Shown: positions 23,540 through 31,066 of the stretch, in pieces
Numbering within the stretch: the stretch's first letter is position 1
How the letters are laid out: each line of letters opens with the position of its first letter
From: Halomonas elongata DSM 2581
Lineage (GTDB): Bacteria > Pseudomonadota > Gammaproteobacteria > Pseudomonadales > Halomonadaceae
Assembly (NCBI RefSeq): GCF_000196875.2
Contig: NC_014532.2
Span: forward strand, 1,240,001 to 1,304,000
DNA length: 64,000 nt
Direction: 5' to 3'
Notes under the pieces: generated by a model
Databases searched by the model: none
What the model was told of the DNA's origin: nothing
What the model saw: only the letters and a program-made list of their open reading frames with translations
Position numbers and translations under genes: made by a program

Positions 23540-23792
23540 CCTTATTCCTTCCTGAGCGGGTTTTCAGCGCCCACCTGCATGTCTACACTGAGAGAAGCGC
23601 CCAGGGGGGGGGTCCTACCTCCCTACCTTCTCCGCGTAGACTCCATCGACCCTCTGCGGCGCTTCATCTCCAGATTGCGTTCTGATTACGCCTTGCCCGC
23701 CCAGCTGCTACACTGGCGGGTGTTCGGGTAGCCGCAGCGGCCGGAAGGCACTTCCCCGCGGCTCCCTGAACGTCTTGCTCCAACAGCACTTT

Positions 23793-23817
23793 GCCCGCCC
23801 TTCGAGGCGGGCTTTTT
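23793..23817 (+). terminator. Intrinsic terminator
   Basis: GCCCGCC/GGCGGGC perfect 7-bp stem around CTTCGA, followed by TTTTT. It ends the second candidate small RNA (start near 23720). Confidence 0.85.
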
Positions 23818-23979
23818 CTACCAATTCGCTGCTCTCAATGTTAGTCTGCTAATTGGCGCCATGGGCTGAACCAATCCTGGGTTCACCTCCTTGCGATGTC
23901 CATGGCGCCATCTTCCCTTATAGGACTCCTTGCTTATTACCGCTCTCCGAGGCGGGTTTTCTGTATCTGCCCACCTGAC

Positions 23980-24001
23980 CCCGCCCTGAGCGGGATTTTT
24001 T
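23980..24001 (+). terminator. Intrinsic terminator upstream of OL
   Basis: CCCGC/GCGGG 5-bp stem around CCTGA followed by ATTTTTTG. It insulates the PL promoter from upstream transcription. Confidence 0.7.
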
Positions 24002-24052
24002 GTGTCTGAAAATCCTTTGGTGCATACGCACTTACCCTTCCCGTGCATAAAA

Positions 24053-24096
24053 ATATGCATCCATGCATTGACAGCAAATGCATCCATGCATATTCT
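24053..24096 (+). promoter_or_regulatory. PL-like promoter with OL operators
   Basis: TTGACA (24068-24073) and TATTCT (24091-24096) with a 17-bp spacer form a strong promoter reading into the early-left operon. Operator copies ATATGCATCCATGCATTG (24053-24070) and AAATGCATCCATGCATAT (24076-24093) overlap the -35 and fill the spacer through the -10. They match the OR site at 21661, so CI should repress both early promoters. Confidence 0.82.
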
Positions 24097-24154
24097 GGAA
24101 ACCGTCACAGGGCAAAACGCCCACCCGAGCTGCAGGGAGCAAGACGCAGTCAGC

Positions 24155-24200
24155 GTTCTTTAACAATTTGAGATCCCTTCCCCGCTGAGGAAAAAGCGGG
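24155..24200 (+). promoter_or_regulatory. nut-like antitermination site: boxA plus boxB-like hairpin
   Basis: CGTTCTTTAACA (24155-24166) is one base from the rRNA-type boxA consensus and continues as ATTTGA. At 24181-24200 CCCGCT and AGCGGG form a 6-bp stem closing a purine loop GAGGAAAA, comparable with lambdoid boxB. It lies about 60-100 nt into the PL transcript, where lambda has nutL. Host NusB/NusE should bind boxA. Confidence 0.65.
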
Positions 24201-24450
24201 CACCTGCCTTCACCGACGGCTGCCAGTAGCAGGTCGGTGACCTACGGGGCCAGATGCAGGCAGGTGGACACGTCGATCCCGAGCGGGTCGCCAAGGAAAG
24301 TGCGGTGGGAGCCGTAACTCTTTGGTGGAGCGCTGGCAGCGCTGGGTGGAAACGAGCCCACGGCGTGTCATGAGGACAGCCCATTGCTGAGGCAGTGGGC
24401 ATCCGCCTAGCGATTCTGTGAGTCGTTAGGCGGATGGCCAACAGGAGGAA
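24201..24450 (+). ncRNA. Densely structured PL leader RNA
   Basis: The 250 bases before the first gene have no ORF but many hairpins. CACCTGCC (24201) pairs with GGCAGGTG (about 24254) enclosing CACCGAC/GTCGGTG. Further on are AGCGCT-GGC-AGCGCT, GCCCATTGC-TGAG-GCAGTGGGC, and ATCCGCCTA with TAGGCGGAT as a perfect 9-bp stem. It may be an antitermination or regulatory RNA (a put-like element is possible) or a separate small RNA. Confidence 0.5.
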
Positions 24451-24455
24451 TCGCC

Positions 24456-24848
24456 ATGAGCGAAGCACAGCAAGAATCACGACTGAGCATCAGCGTGGAC
24501 CCGAGCACGATCATTCCGGAGTACCGGGAGCGGGTGGCGCTACTGATAGATACCTGGGCCATTCAGAGCAGCAACCCAGTTGAGCCGGCGCATTTATTCG
24601 AGCTGGCCCATGAGGTACGAAACCTGCGAAGCGAGGCTGAGGGCGAGCCCTCTGAGTCGAGCGACCCACAACCCGGAGGGTTCACGCCCGACGATGTAGT
24701 GGCCCGCCGCTGCGTTGCCAAACTGCTGAAGGAGTGGAGCGACAAGCTGATTCGAGCCAAGAGGCTTGAGGCGGAAGCAAAACGCCTCCGCCATGAAGCT
24801 GATCAAGAGGAGGGTGAAGTCTTTTCTCTTATGGATCGCTATTACTAG
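24456..24848 (+). CDS. First early-left gene, hypothetical
   Basis: A 130-residue protein with a strong ribosome-binding site (AGGAGGAATCGCC). The N-terminal part contains a short YRERVALLIDTWAIQSSNPV segment; the C-terminus is a coiled coil (LIRAKRLEAEAKRLRHEADQ). Acidic Ser/Pro linker in the middle. It is the first protein made from PL, a place where regulators or host-takeover proteins are common. No family recognised. Confidence 0.7.
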   Translation: MSEAQQESRLSISVDPSTIIPEYRERVALLIDTWAIQSSNPVEPAHLFELAHEVRNLRSEAEGEPSESSDPQPGGFTPDDVVARRCVAKLLKEWSDKLIRAKRLEAEAKRLRHEADQEEGEVFSLMDRYY

Positions 24849-25126
24849 GAAGCAGGCGCCAGGAACCAGCTTACTTGCTCCACCTGAGAGACCAGCACAA
24901 AGCTTCCAGGGACAATGCTATCGGCCATCGCCCGAGTCTCGTCCCTAACGTCATCGGCGGAGAAAGATTTGGTTGCCATGTACTCCGCATCAGGCAGGCG
25001 GTACATACGGCCATCCGTGCCCTGCGCCTCGCGCTTATACCCTCTTGCCTTCATCTTCTCGTGAAGCATTTCGTAGTGCTCAGCGCTCGCTGAGTGCATT
25101 TCGACTCGGACAACAAAGTTCGGCAT
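24845..25126 (-). CDS. DUF2622/GhoS-like small protein, antisense to operon
   Basis: A 93-residue protein MPNFVVRVEMHSASAEHYEM with KMKARGYKREAQGTDGRMYR, LPDAEYMATKSFSADDVRDE. It resembles the ferredoxin-like DUF2622 family that includes the GhoS endoribonuclease antitoxin. AGAGGTTGAT supports the ATG at 25126. It is on the minus strand inside the plus-strand early-left operon and overlaps the 24456 gene end by 4 bp. No GhoT-like membrane toxin is adjacent. Resemblance is from reading, not from alignment. Confidence 0.6.
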   Translation of the reverse strand: MPNFVVRVEMHSASAEHYEMLHEKMKARGYKREAQGTDGRMYRLPDAEYMATKSFSADDVRDETRAMADSIVPGSFVLVSQVEQVSWFLAPAS

Positions 25127-25375
25127 ATCAACCTCTTTCGCTACGCGATGTGTGGAAACTTCAGCGTAGCGCGAAGCGCGCCACCTGTGCAGTGGTGGGA
25201 CAGCCGGGAGAGACCGGCATCGCAATGTATCCGAGAGCGTCCTGGTTCTGCCTGCTGATCACAGGATGGCCGCGTGGATGTTCGGCGTTTAGCGGCGTCG
25301 GAGGAAGCGAGGTTGAGCCGACTGACGGACACCGCCAGGGCGCTCTACGGATGCACAACGACAGGAGAGCACGAC

Positions 25376-25591
25376 ATGGAGCATATCGAGACAGGAATGC
25401 TGGAGAGCACTCAGGCAGCGCCCAGTCAGTTCGAGCGTTGGGCGGTCAATGCCGAGCGCATCCTGGGTCACGACCTTGATGGCACTGAATGGATCGACGG
25501 CTATTCGATTGATGGTGCGCGAGACGCTTGGCGTGCAGGCGCTACGCCTGCCGAGTACGCCGCTCAAGTTCACGCCGCGCCCCGGGCGTAG
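25376..25591 (+). CDS. Small hypothetical protein
   Basis: A 71-residue acidic protein (MEHIETGMLESTQAAPSQFE) with AGGAG upstream. The longer frame (from 25274) lacks a ribosome-binding site. WIDGYSIDGARDAWRAGATP gives the core. Unknown function. Confidence 0.6.
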   Translation: MEHIETGMLESTQAAPSQFERWAVNAERILGHDLDGTEWIDGYSIDGARDAWRAGATPAEYAAQVHAAPRA

Positions 25592-25602
25592 AGGAGGAGA
25601 GC

Positions 25603-25758
25603 ATGGGTGATCGCTATCAGGACATGACGTGCGATGCATGCGGGAAAACCTACAACACCGCATGGGAAGGCGTGACAACAAATCTCGACCGAGAGCTATG
25701 CGGGGAATGTAGCTGGTCAGGCGAACGCCTGCTGGAAAACGAATTCATCCCCGACTGA
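25603..25758 (+). CDS. Small zinc-ribbon protein
   Basis: A 51-residue protein with CDACG (near residue 10) and CGECS (near residue 36), a four-Cys zinc ribbon. AGGAGGAGAGC precedes the ATG at 25603. The longer frame upstream is not needed. Phage zinc-ribbon peptides often bind nucleic acid or host proteins; no specific role is visible. Confidence 0.65.
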   Translation: MGDRYQDMTCDACGKTYNTAWEGVTTNLDRELCGECSWSGERLLENEFIPD

Positions 25759-26002
25759 GCACCACGCGATCCGCTGCGCAGTGCGGCCCATAGCGCCGGC
25801 AGACGCTGAGAATATCTGCCCATCGGAGAGGGTTCTGTTGCCTTTCGGGGCTGTAGTGCGGGCCAACCGGAGTCCCGCATCCATGACAAGCCGGATGCTA
25901 GCCGACAGGTCGCGCAACTGATCGGTGAAGCCACAAAGCCGGAAGCAGAATCCTCCCCGATGCACCCGCATCCCGGCGAGAGCCGGTCATCGATCCCTGC
26001 TT

Positions 26003-26024
26003 GCCGCCTCCGGGCGGCTTTTTT
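26003..26024 (+). terminator. Intrinsic terminator inside early-left operon
   Basis: GCCGCC/GGCGGC 6-bp stem around a TCCG tetraloop with six T. The 25759-26044 interval before the next gene holds this terminator and no ORF I can support. Downstream genes need a new promoter or antitermination. Confidence 0.88.
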
Positions 26025-26044
26025 GACCCCGAGAGGAGGGCGAC

Positions 26045-26254
26045 ATGGAACCGAATCTTCGAGAGCGGCGAGCCCGGGTCATCGAAGCCCGCCGCCAAGC
26101 CCGAGCGAAGGGCAAGATCATCAAGGCGCCCGAGCGGCCCATCATCGGCTGCCGCTGGACCGAGCCGAAAGACCCGGCCAACGCGGCCCGGGCTGCTGAT
26201 TTCTCCCGGCGCTGGCATGGCCAGGCCGAGCCGCTGATCCAGCTCTATAGGTGA
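26045..26254 (+). CDS. Arginine-rich small protein, candidate N-like antiterminator
   Basis: A 69-residue protein with GAGGAGGGCGAC before the ATG. The N-terminus MEPNLRERRARVIEARRQAR is an arginine-rich helix that lines up with the boxB-binding helices of lambdoid N proteins (phage 21: KARRAELIAERR). The rest (PIIGCRWTEPKDPANAARAA) is unlike known N. It is coded just after an intrinsic terminator in the operon carrying the nut-like site. N-like function is inference. Confidence 0.6.
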   Translation: MEPNLRERRARVIEARRQARAKGKIIKAPERPIIGCRWTEPKDPANAARAADFSRRWHGQAEPLIQLYR

Positions 26255-26258
26255 CGAC

Positions 26259-26459
26259 ATGAACATGGACATCAATCTCCATGGCATCGAGCGAATAACT
26301 CTTGTGGGCGTTCGCGAGGGGCGCACGCCGGGCGGCGTGTATTACACGGCCACCCTCACCATCGAAGGTCGAGACGGGGAGACGAGCACGCTGACGCTGT
26401 TCGCTGACGACCCCGAGAGCCTGGCAATCGACTACCGGGAACGGCAGGAGGCGGCATGA
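26259..26459 (+). CDS. Small hypothetical protein
   Basis: A 66-residue beta-rich protein (ERITLVGVREGRTPGGVYYT, ATLTIEGRDGETSTLTLF). Starts 5 bp after the previous gene and overlaps the next by 4 bp. No family recognised. Confidence 0.65.
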   Translation: MNMDINLHGIERITLVGVREGRTPGGVYYTATLTIEGRDGETSTLTLFADDPESLAIDYRERQEAA

Positions 26460-26785
26460 ACATCGCGCACATCGGCACTGACACCATCGCTCCGCGATTC
26501 TCTCATCTTCACCCGGAGGCACTTGACGAGCGCGACCGTCGCGAATCAGCGATGCGGGAGTGGGTCGAGTCGTATGTTGACGACTGGGCAGACGGCGACC
26601 TCTACGACAGCGGCACGACGTACAGCGGCCCGCAAGAGGCGTTCATCGAGCGTTATCCATCCGCTCTGGCTGAGCTGATGCAGGCATTCCGCTCCGGCGA
26701 TAACGAGCAGATACGGCACGCAGGCGAGAGGGTAGGGCGGGCGATGGAGCAGATCGTCAGAGAGCAGGCCGAGAAGGCCGCATAA
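26456..26785 (+). CDS. Hypothetical early protein
   Basis: A 109-residue acidic helical protein. WVESYVDDWADGDLYDSGTT and a C-terminal helix GERVGRAMEQIVREQAEKAA. The AGGAGGCGGC before its ATG lies in the preceding gene. Its stop is inside the first of two duplicated intergenic elements. Unknown function. Confidence 0.65.
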   Translation: MNIAHIGTDTIAPRFSHLHPEALDERDRRESAMREWVESYVDDWADGDLYDSGTTYSGPQEAFIERYPSALAELMQAFRSGDNEQIRHAGERVGRAMEQIVREQAEKAA

Positions 26786-26999
26786 AGAAGCCCGCTCCTG
26801 CGGGTAACAGGAGCGGGCCGGAAAGATTCGCACCCAACGAATCATAAGAAGTATAGCTCATGGACCAAATCGCGCACAGCAGCAGGAGGCGCAATAGACG
26901 AATAGATCAACGCCGCATAAAGAAGGCCCACTCCTGCGGGTACAGGCACAGGAGCGGGCCGGGCGATCCATGGAAGTAGATCACTGAGGAGTATAGACC
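26780..26999 (+). repeat. Two duplicated hairpin-bearing intergenic elements
   Basis: The sequence GCCGCATAAAGAAG followed by a G/C-rich hairpin occurs at 26779 and 26914. Hairpin 1 (26790-26818): GCCCGCTCCTG/CAGGAGCGGGC, perfect 11 bp. Hairpin 2 (26925-26960): GGCCCACTCCTG/CAGGAGCGGGCC, one mismatch. Each copy ends shortly before an ATG preceded by AGTATAG. The stems lack T-tracts, so RNA processing or stability elements are likelier than terminators. Confidence 0.75.
26860..26979 (+). CDS. 39-residue arginine-rich peptide (uncertain)
   Basis: ATG at 26860 has the same upstream context (AAGTATAGCTC) as the ATG of the following annealase gene (GAGTATAGACC). The peptide starts MDQIAHSSRRRNRRIDQRRI and is strongly basic throughout. 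It lies between the two duplicated hairpins and runs into the second. No real Shine-Dalgarno, so translation is doubtful. Confidence 0.35.
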   Translation: MDQIAHSSRRRNRRIDQRRIKKAHSCGYRHRSGPGDPWK

Positions 27000-27785
27000 A
27001 TGACTCAGGACACTGACCATCTGGCGCTATGGCATCAGGTGGAGAAAACACCGACGAACGTGGTGAAGCAGGCCAACGTCAACGGCCAGCAGATCACCGC
27101 GATCGACACCATGCACATGATCCGGCTGGCCACTCAGGTCTTCGGCCCGATGGGCCTGGGCTGGGGGTATCAGATCGAGGAGGAGCGCTACGACCAGGGC
27201 GCCCCGATCCTCGACCCACAGACCGGAGAGGTGAAGGCCTATGAGCTGACGCACACCGTCCGCCTCCTGCTCTGGTACCGCTGGCAAGGCGAGAAAGGTG
27301 AAGTGACCCAGTTCGGCCACACCCGGGCGGTCTATCGCACGAACAAGGGCTCCTGGATGACTGACGGCGAGGCGCCCAAGAAGTCGGTATCGGACGCCAT
27401 GAAGAAGTGCCTGTCGCTGCTCGGCTTCGCTGCCGACATCTTCACCGGCATGTTCGACGACCAGGATTACCGGGCCGCCCGCGAGGCCGAGACTCGGATT
27501 GCCCAAGCCGAAGACGCCGACGCCGAGATCGAGCGCTATCGCCAGGAGTATCAGGACTGGCTGAGCCGTGAGTGCGACACCCTGCGCAACAAGATTCCTC
27601 ACCCTCGCAGCATCCAGCTTGCCGCCGAACGCATCCTCCAGCGCGTGCCGGATAAGGCCAGCATGGCCCGAGTCGATGGCAGCAAAGGCGCCGCCATGAT
27701 CCAGAAGGCTGCCGAGGAAGGCATCGAGCGCGCCAAAGCAGAACGTCAACAGCAGAACGAACAGGAGGCCGAGAGCCATGGGTAA
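27000..27785 (+). CDS. Putative single-strand annealing recombinase (Rad52/Sak-like)
   Basis: A 261-residue protein. The core IDTMHMIRLATQVFGPMGLG, RLLLWYRWQGEKGEVTQFGH and SVSDAMKKCLSLLGFAADIF recall phage annealases of the Rad52/Sak group. A charged helical C-terminus follows. It heads a recombination module with a coiled-coil protein, RdgC and SSB. Annealases pair complementary single strands during phage recombination. The assignment is from sequence pattern and neighbours. Confidence 0.65.
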   Translation: MTQDTDHLALWHQVEKTPTNVVKQANVNGQQITAIDTMHMIRLATQVFGPMGLGWGYQIEEERYDQGAPILDPQTGEVKAYELTHTVRLLLWYRWQGEKGEVTQFGHTRAVYRTNKGSWMTDGEAPKKSVSDAMKKCLSLLGFAADIFTGMFDDQDYRAAREAETRIAQAEDADAEIERYRQEYQDWLSRECDTLRNKIPHPRSIQLAAERILQRVPDKASMARVDGSKGAAMIQKAAEEGIERAKAERQQQNEQEAESHG

Positions 27786-28662
27786 TGCCGCCGAACAACT
27801 GCAAAACGCTCCGCAGCCCTACGCCGCTGAGCTGGTCGAACTCGACAACGCCGAGCAGCAACTGGCCGATCTGAAATCGAAATACGGCACCGTGCCGGAT
27901 TACTCCACCAAGGATGGCTACAAAACCGGTAAGCAGGCCATCCAGGCGTTGACCAAGATGCGTACCGCCACCGACAAAGCCCGCCTCGCGATCACCAAGC
28001 CCCACCGCGATTTCATCGAGAAAGTGAATCAGCGTGCCAAGGGCTTGATCGGCGAAGTCGAGCAATTGGAGGCCCCGCACCGGGAAGCCAAACGCGAAGT
28101 GGATGAGGCCGAGCAGCGCGCCAAGGAGGAGCGCATCGCCCGGCTTCGCGAGCGGTTGTCCAAGGAAGTCACCAGTTACCTCGACACCGCTGAGGGGCTC
28201 GACTCCACCAGCCTGGCTGGCCTGATCGACGAGGCCGAAGCCATCGACACTGAGGGCTATTTCGACGTCACCAAGGAAGCCGAGGACGAGAAGGCCCGGG
28301 TGCTGGCCACTCTGCGTGAACGACACGCCGCTGCCCTCGAGCGTGAGCGTCTGGCCGCCGAGCGCGAGGAGATCGAGCGGGAACGTGCGGAGCTGGAACG
28401 CCTGCGCGCCGCGCAAGCGCAGGCCGAGATGCCCGCTCCTGCCCCCGGCGATGTTGCCTCTGCCGGCGGCACCGTGTTCAGCCAGGAAGACTCCGCCGAC
28501 TGGGATGGTCTCGACAATGCGCTGCAGGACGTGCCGGCCGCCGACCCGTTCGGTGAAGCCCTGGAGGATCTGCAGTCCGCAGGGCTCGACGCCAGCCAGG
28601 CCGTCGATGTGCTGTCGGCCATTCAGCGTGGCGACATCCGTCACGTCAGCCTGCAGCAGTAA
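27778..28662 (+). CDS. Coiled-coil recombination accessory protein (DUF1351-like)
   Basis: A 294-residue acidic protein with a helical core (KPHRDFIEKVNQRAKGLIGE, EVEQLEAPHREAKREVDEAE) and a strong coiled coil (ERERLAAEREEIERERAELE), then an acidic tail. It overlaps the annealase gene by 8 bp. The pattern recalls phage DUF1351 proteins found beside RecT/annealases. It may hold the recombinase or nuclease partners. No catalytic motif seen. Confidence 0.62.
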   Translation: MGNAAEQLQNAPQPYAAELVELDNAEQQLADLKSKYGTVPDYSTKDGYKTGKQAIQALTKMRTATDKARLAITKPHRDFIEKVNQRAKGLIGEVEQLEAPHREAKREVDEAEQRAKEERIARLRERLSKEVTSYLDTAEGLDSTSLAGLIDEAEAIDTEGYFDVTKEAEDEKARVLATLRERHAAALERERLAAEREEIERERAELERLRAAQAQAEMPAPAPGDVASAGGTVFSQEDSADWDGLDNALQDVPAADPFGEALEDLQSAGLDASQAVDVLSAIQRGDIRHVSLQQ

Positions 28663-28701
28663 CCCGCCCGGGGCCGGCAAGGCCCCGCCAGGAGATAGAT
28701 C

Positions 28702-29637
28702 ATGTGGTTCCGCAACCTACACTTGTACCGCCTACACGACGCGCCCGGGTTGGACGACGCCTACCTCGAGGGGTTGCTGGCCGCCCAGGCCTATCGTCCC
28801 CTCGGCGGCAACGAGGCTCGACGCATTGGCTGGTGCCCACCCGCTGGCCGGGCTGGCACCCAGCTCTGCCACGAGGCCAACGCCCAGCGGCTGCTGACGG
28901 CTGTGCGACAGGAACGCCTGCTGCCCTCCGGCGTGGTGCGCGAAGAAGTCGAGGAACGCGCCGAAGCCCTTGAGGCCGACGAAGGCCGCAAACTGCGCCG
29001 CCAGGAAAGGCTCACCCTCAAGGAGCAAGTCTACGAGGAGCTGCTACCCCAGGCCTTCGTGCGTAGCACGAGGATCGATCTGTGGTGGGACACCCGACGC
29101 GGACTGATCGGCATCAACACCAGCAGCCGCAAGCGTGCCGAGGAAGTGCTCGATCTGCTGCGCGAGACGCTGGGCAGTCTGCGTGTCACCCCGCTGGCCA
29201 CCAACATCCTGCCCATGCGGGCCATGACCAGTTGGCTCAGCGACCCGGGCACACGGCCCGCCGAGATGGAGATCGGCGACACAGTGGAGCTCAAGGCCAA
29301 GGGCGATGATGGCGTGATCCGAGGCCGGCAACTCGACCTGGATAGCGACGAGATCCATAGCCACCTGGAATGCGGTCGTCAGGCCAGCAAGCTCGCCTTG
29401 GGCATCGAGAGCATGATCCGGTTCGTTCTCCACGACGACCTGACCATCAAATCAATCAGGTTCGACGACGCGGTGATTGACGAGGCTGCCCAGCAGGACG
29501 ATGGCGACGACCCCGTTGCTCGCCTCGAGGCTGACTTCACGATCATGACCCATGTTCTCGGCGTCACCGTCGACACCTTGCTCCAGTGGTTGGGTGGCGA
29601 AGCCCAGGCTGGTGCCGACTTCCCCTCAGCAGCATAG
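28702..29637 (+). CDS. rdgC: Recombination-associated protein RdgC
   Basis: A 311-residue RdgC homologue, near the usual 300 residues: [13 protein letters not shown] at the N-terminus, a central [20 protein letters not shown] and C-terminal [16 protein letters not shown]. RdgC forms a ring on duplex DNA and restrains RecA. A phage-borne copy may block host RecA action on phage DNA or act in replication restart. It has an AGGAGATAGATC ribosome-binding site and is 8 bp before ssb. Confidence 0.88.
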   Translation: MWFRNLHLYRLHDAPGLDDAYLEGLLAAQAYRPLGGNEARRIGWCPPAGRAGTQLCHEANAQRLLTAVRQERLLPSGVVREEVEERAEALEADEGRKLRRQERLTLKEQVYEELLPQAFVRSTRIDLWWDTRRGLIGINTSSRKRAEEVLDLLRETLGSLRVTPLATNILPMRAMTSWLSDPGTRPAEMEIGDTVELKAKGDDGVIRGRQLDLDSDEIHSHLECGRQASKLALGIESMIRFVLHDDLTIKSIRFDDAVIDEAAQQDDGDDPVARLEADFTIMTHVLGVTVDTLLQWLGGEAQAGADFPSAA

Positions 29638-29645
29638 GAGGCCCC

Positions 29646-30155
29646 ATGGCCCGAGGCATCAACAAGGTCATCCTGATCGGCAACGTCGGCCAGGATCCCG
29701 AGATCCGCTTTACCCAGTCCGGTACGCCAGTCGGCAACATCAACCTCGCCACCAGTGACACCTGGACCGACAAGCAGAGCGGGCAGCGCCAGGAGCGCAC
29801 GGAATGGCATCGCCTGATCGTCTTCCGCCGCCTTGCCGAGGTCGCGCAGCAGTACGTCCGCAAGGGATCGAAACTCTACGTCGAGGGGCGACTGCAGACA
29901 CGGAAGTGGCAAGACCAGAGCGGTCAGGATCGTTACGTCACGGAGATCATCGTCAACGATCTGCAGATGCTCGACTCCCGGCAAGGGCAGCCACAGGGCA
30001 ATGCCCAGGCTCAGCAGCAGCCCTCACAGAACGGCTACTTCGACCAGCAACGGCAGTACCAGCAACAACAGACCGCGCCGCCGAATCCTCCTGGCGGGGG
30101 CGACTTCGACGACGAGATCCCATTCGCTCCCATGCACCCGCTGATGGGCGGCTGA
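29646..30155 (+). CDS. ssb: Single-stranded DNA-binding protein
   Basis: A 169-residue SSB. OB fold 1-110 with [40 protein letters not shown] and [14 protein letters not shown]; then a Gln-rich linker; then the acidic tip FDDEIPF. Unlike most bacterial SSBs, nine residues (APMHPLMGG) follow the tip, which could weaken or change partner binding. Start at 29646 (MARGINKV) has AGGAGG upstream; the longer frame is shadow. Confidence 0.93.
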   Translation: MARGINKVILIGNVGQDPEIRFTQSGTPVGNINLATSDTWTDKQSGQRQERTEWHRLIVFRRLAEVAQQYVRKGSKLYVEGRLQTRKWQDQSGQDRYVTEIIVNDLQMLDSRQGQPQGNAQAQQQPSQNGYFDQQRQYQQQQTAPPNPPGGGDFDDEIPFAPMHPLMGG

Positions 30156-30172
30156 CACCACCGACACCCACC

Positions 30173-30197
30173 GCCCGGCCTCGTCGGGCTTTCTTTT
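30173..30197 (+). terminator. Terminator after the recombination module
   Basis: GCCCG/CGGGC 5-bp stem with a 7-nt loop, followed by TTTCTTTT. Confidence 0.7.
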
Positions 30198-30475
30198 GAA
30201 TGGCCGCGCTGCCCGACGCGGTATCAGTATCGGGCTTACCGCAGGCGGTCTTCGGGCAGCAATAAAGGCCGTCAGCCCGCTGGCCTCCGCCTCCTTTGTC
30301 TCTATCCGCGCACTGCAATGGGCGGACGAGTCTACTGCACAGCAGCAGGAGGCAGGGCGGGCCGTGCGCCGCGACGAGATAGCGGCATTAAACTTTGTAG
30401 CCGCGCCTTGGTCACGGTGATTTTGGAAGATAAGCTTTGGGGAACTAACATCAACCAAAGCGCATGAGGGCAACA
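30198..30475 (+). other. Intergenic region with possible degenerate ORF
   Basis: A plus-strand frame 30196-30420 starts at TTG and lacks a ribosome-binding site. Its product has an ISIGLTAGGLRAAIKAVSPL segment that recalls peptides from phage Ash/Icd-type regions, so a remnant of such a gene is possible. Near the end, TTGGTC (about 30407) and TAAGCT (30430) 17 bp apart could serve as a promoter for the AT-rich gene that follows. Confidence 0.3.
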
Positions 30476-31066
30476 ATGCCAGTAAGGATCCCCGGAGTCA
30501 GAGGTAAAGGCGGGGCTAGTCCTGCCGACTTAATACTGGAGCACATAGAGCTTTGCAGGGAAAATGTAAAGACAATAGAAAGGATAGCAACACACCAAAA
30601 GAAAAGGGAGATGAGAAATGAGATCAACAAAAGAATACGAGCATGCAACAATTTGCTTGGCATGACATCCGGGTCTCGCCGGTTTGGGCACATCTACCGA
30701 GAAACTGATCTACAAAAAGGGGAAAAGCTGGTGTCAGAGCATGTTATACCAGTTTCTGAACTAACATCCTTGTATGAAAATGGTGTTCCTTTGGAAGAGC
30801 TTATATTCTACCCAATAGCATTGATCTCCAATGCATCAAATACTTTGCTAAATAAAAGAGGGTTGAATAGGTCGCGAAAGGATCGCTCAAAGCCATTCAG
30901 CAGATATTTAGAGGCTGGAATAAAAGTAGAGTCGCATCTTGGTCGTGAAGTGGAAACAAAAACATGGGGGATGGCCGATCATTGGGATTTGATAAATAAA
31001 ACCCCAGAGTTAGCAAATATCATGGATGCAGTATATTCTCGTTCCTTATCTCACAAAAGTCACTAA
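30476..31066 (+). CDS. AT-rich HNH-like nuclease, cargo gene
   Basis: A 196-residue basic protein. EHVIPVSELTSLYENGVPLE, then ALISNASNTLLNKRGLN and SKPFSRYLEAGIKV, is the spacing of an HNH-type nuclease family in which HVIP holds the first His. The gene is strikingly AT-rich compared with its neighbours and uses rare codons (AGA, ATA, TTA), so it came from another host. Start at 30476 (GAGGG 5 nt upstream) preferred over 30464. It probably has its own promoter. Function unproved; defence cargo is possible. Confidence 0.65.
   Translation: MPVRIPGVRGKGGASPADLILEHIELCRENVKTIERIATHQKKREMRNEINKRIRACNNLLGMTSGSRRFGHIYRETDLQKGEKLVSEHVIPVSELTSLYENGVPLEELIFYPIALISNASNTLLNKRGLNRSRKDRSKPFSRYLEAGIKVESHLGREVETKTWGMADHWDLINKTPELANIMDAVYSRSLSHKSH

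Larger units (their letters stand above)
23449..24052 (+). other. Non-coding interval with repeated terminator-like hairpins
   Basis: No convincing ORF on either strand between the cI-zeta terminator and OL. Plus-strand terminator-like right arms of the form GAGCGGG or GAGGCGGG plus T-run recur at about 23553, 23806, 23949 and 23990. Two segments look like small transcription units: TATACT (about 23467) leading into the 11-bp inverted repeat at 23480/23529, and TTACGC-17 bp-TACACT (23686-23714) leading to the terminator at 23793. A run of nine G lies at 23604-23612. Confidence 0.45.

Noticed and set aside
23604..23612. Run of nine G as a phase-variation tract
   Set aside because: Not in a coding frame or promoter spacer that I can define; could also be a sequencing error.
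23818..24108. 96-codon minus-strand ORF over OL
   Set aside because: Runs through the operators and PL promoter, with no ribosome-binding site and atypical composition.
24155..24166. boxA-like sequence as start of an rRNA operon
   Set aside because: No 16S sequence follows; the location in a PL leader points to phage antitermination.
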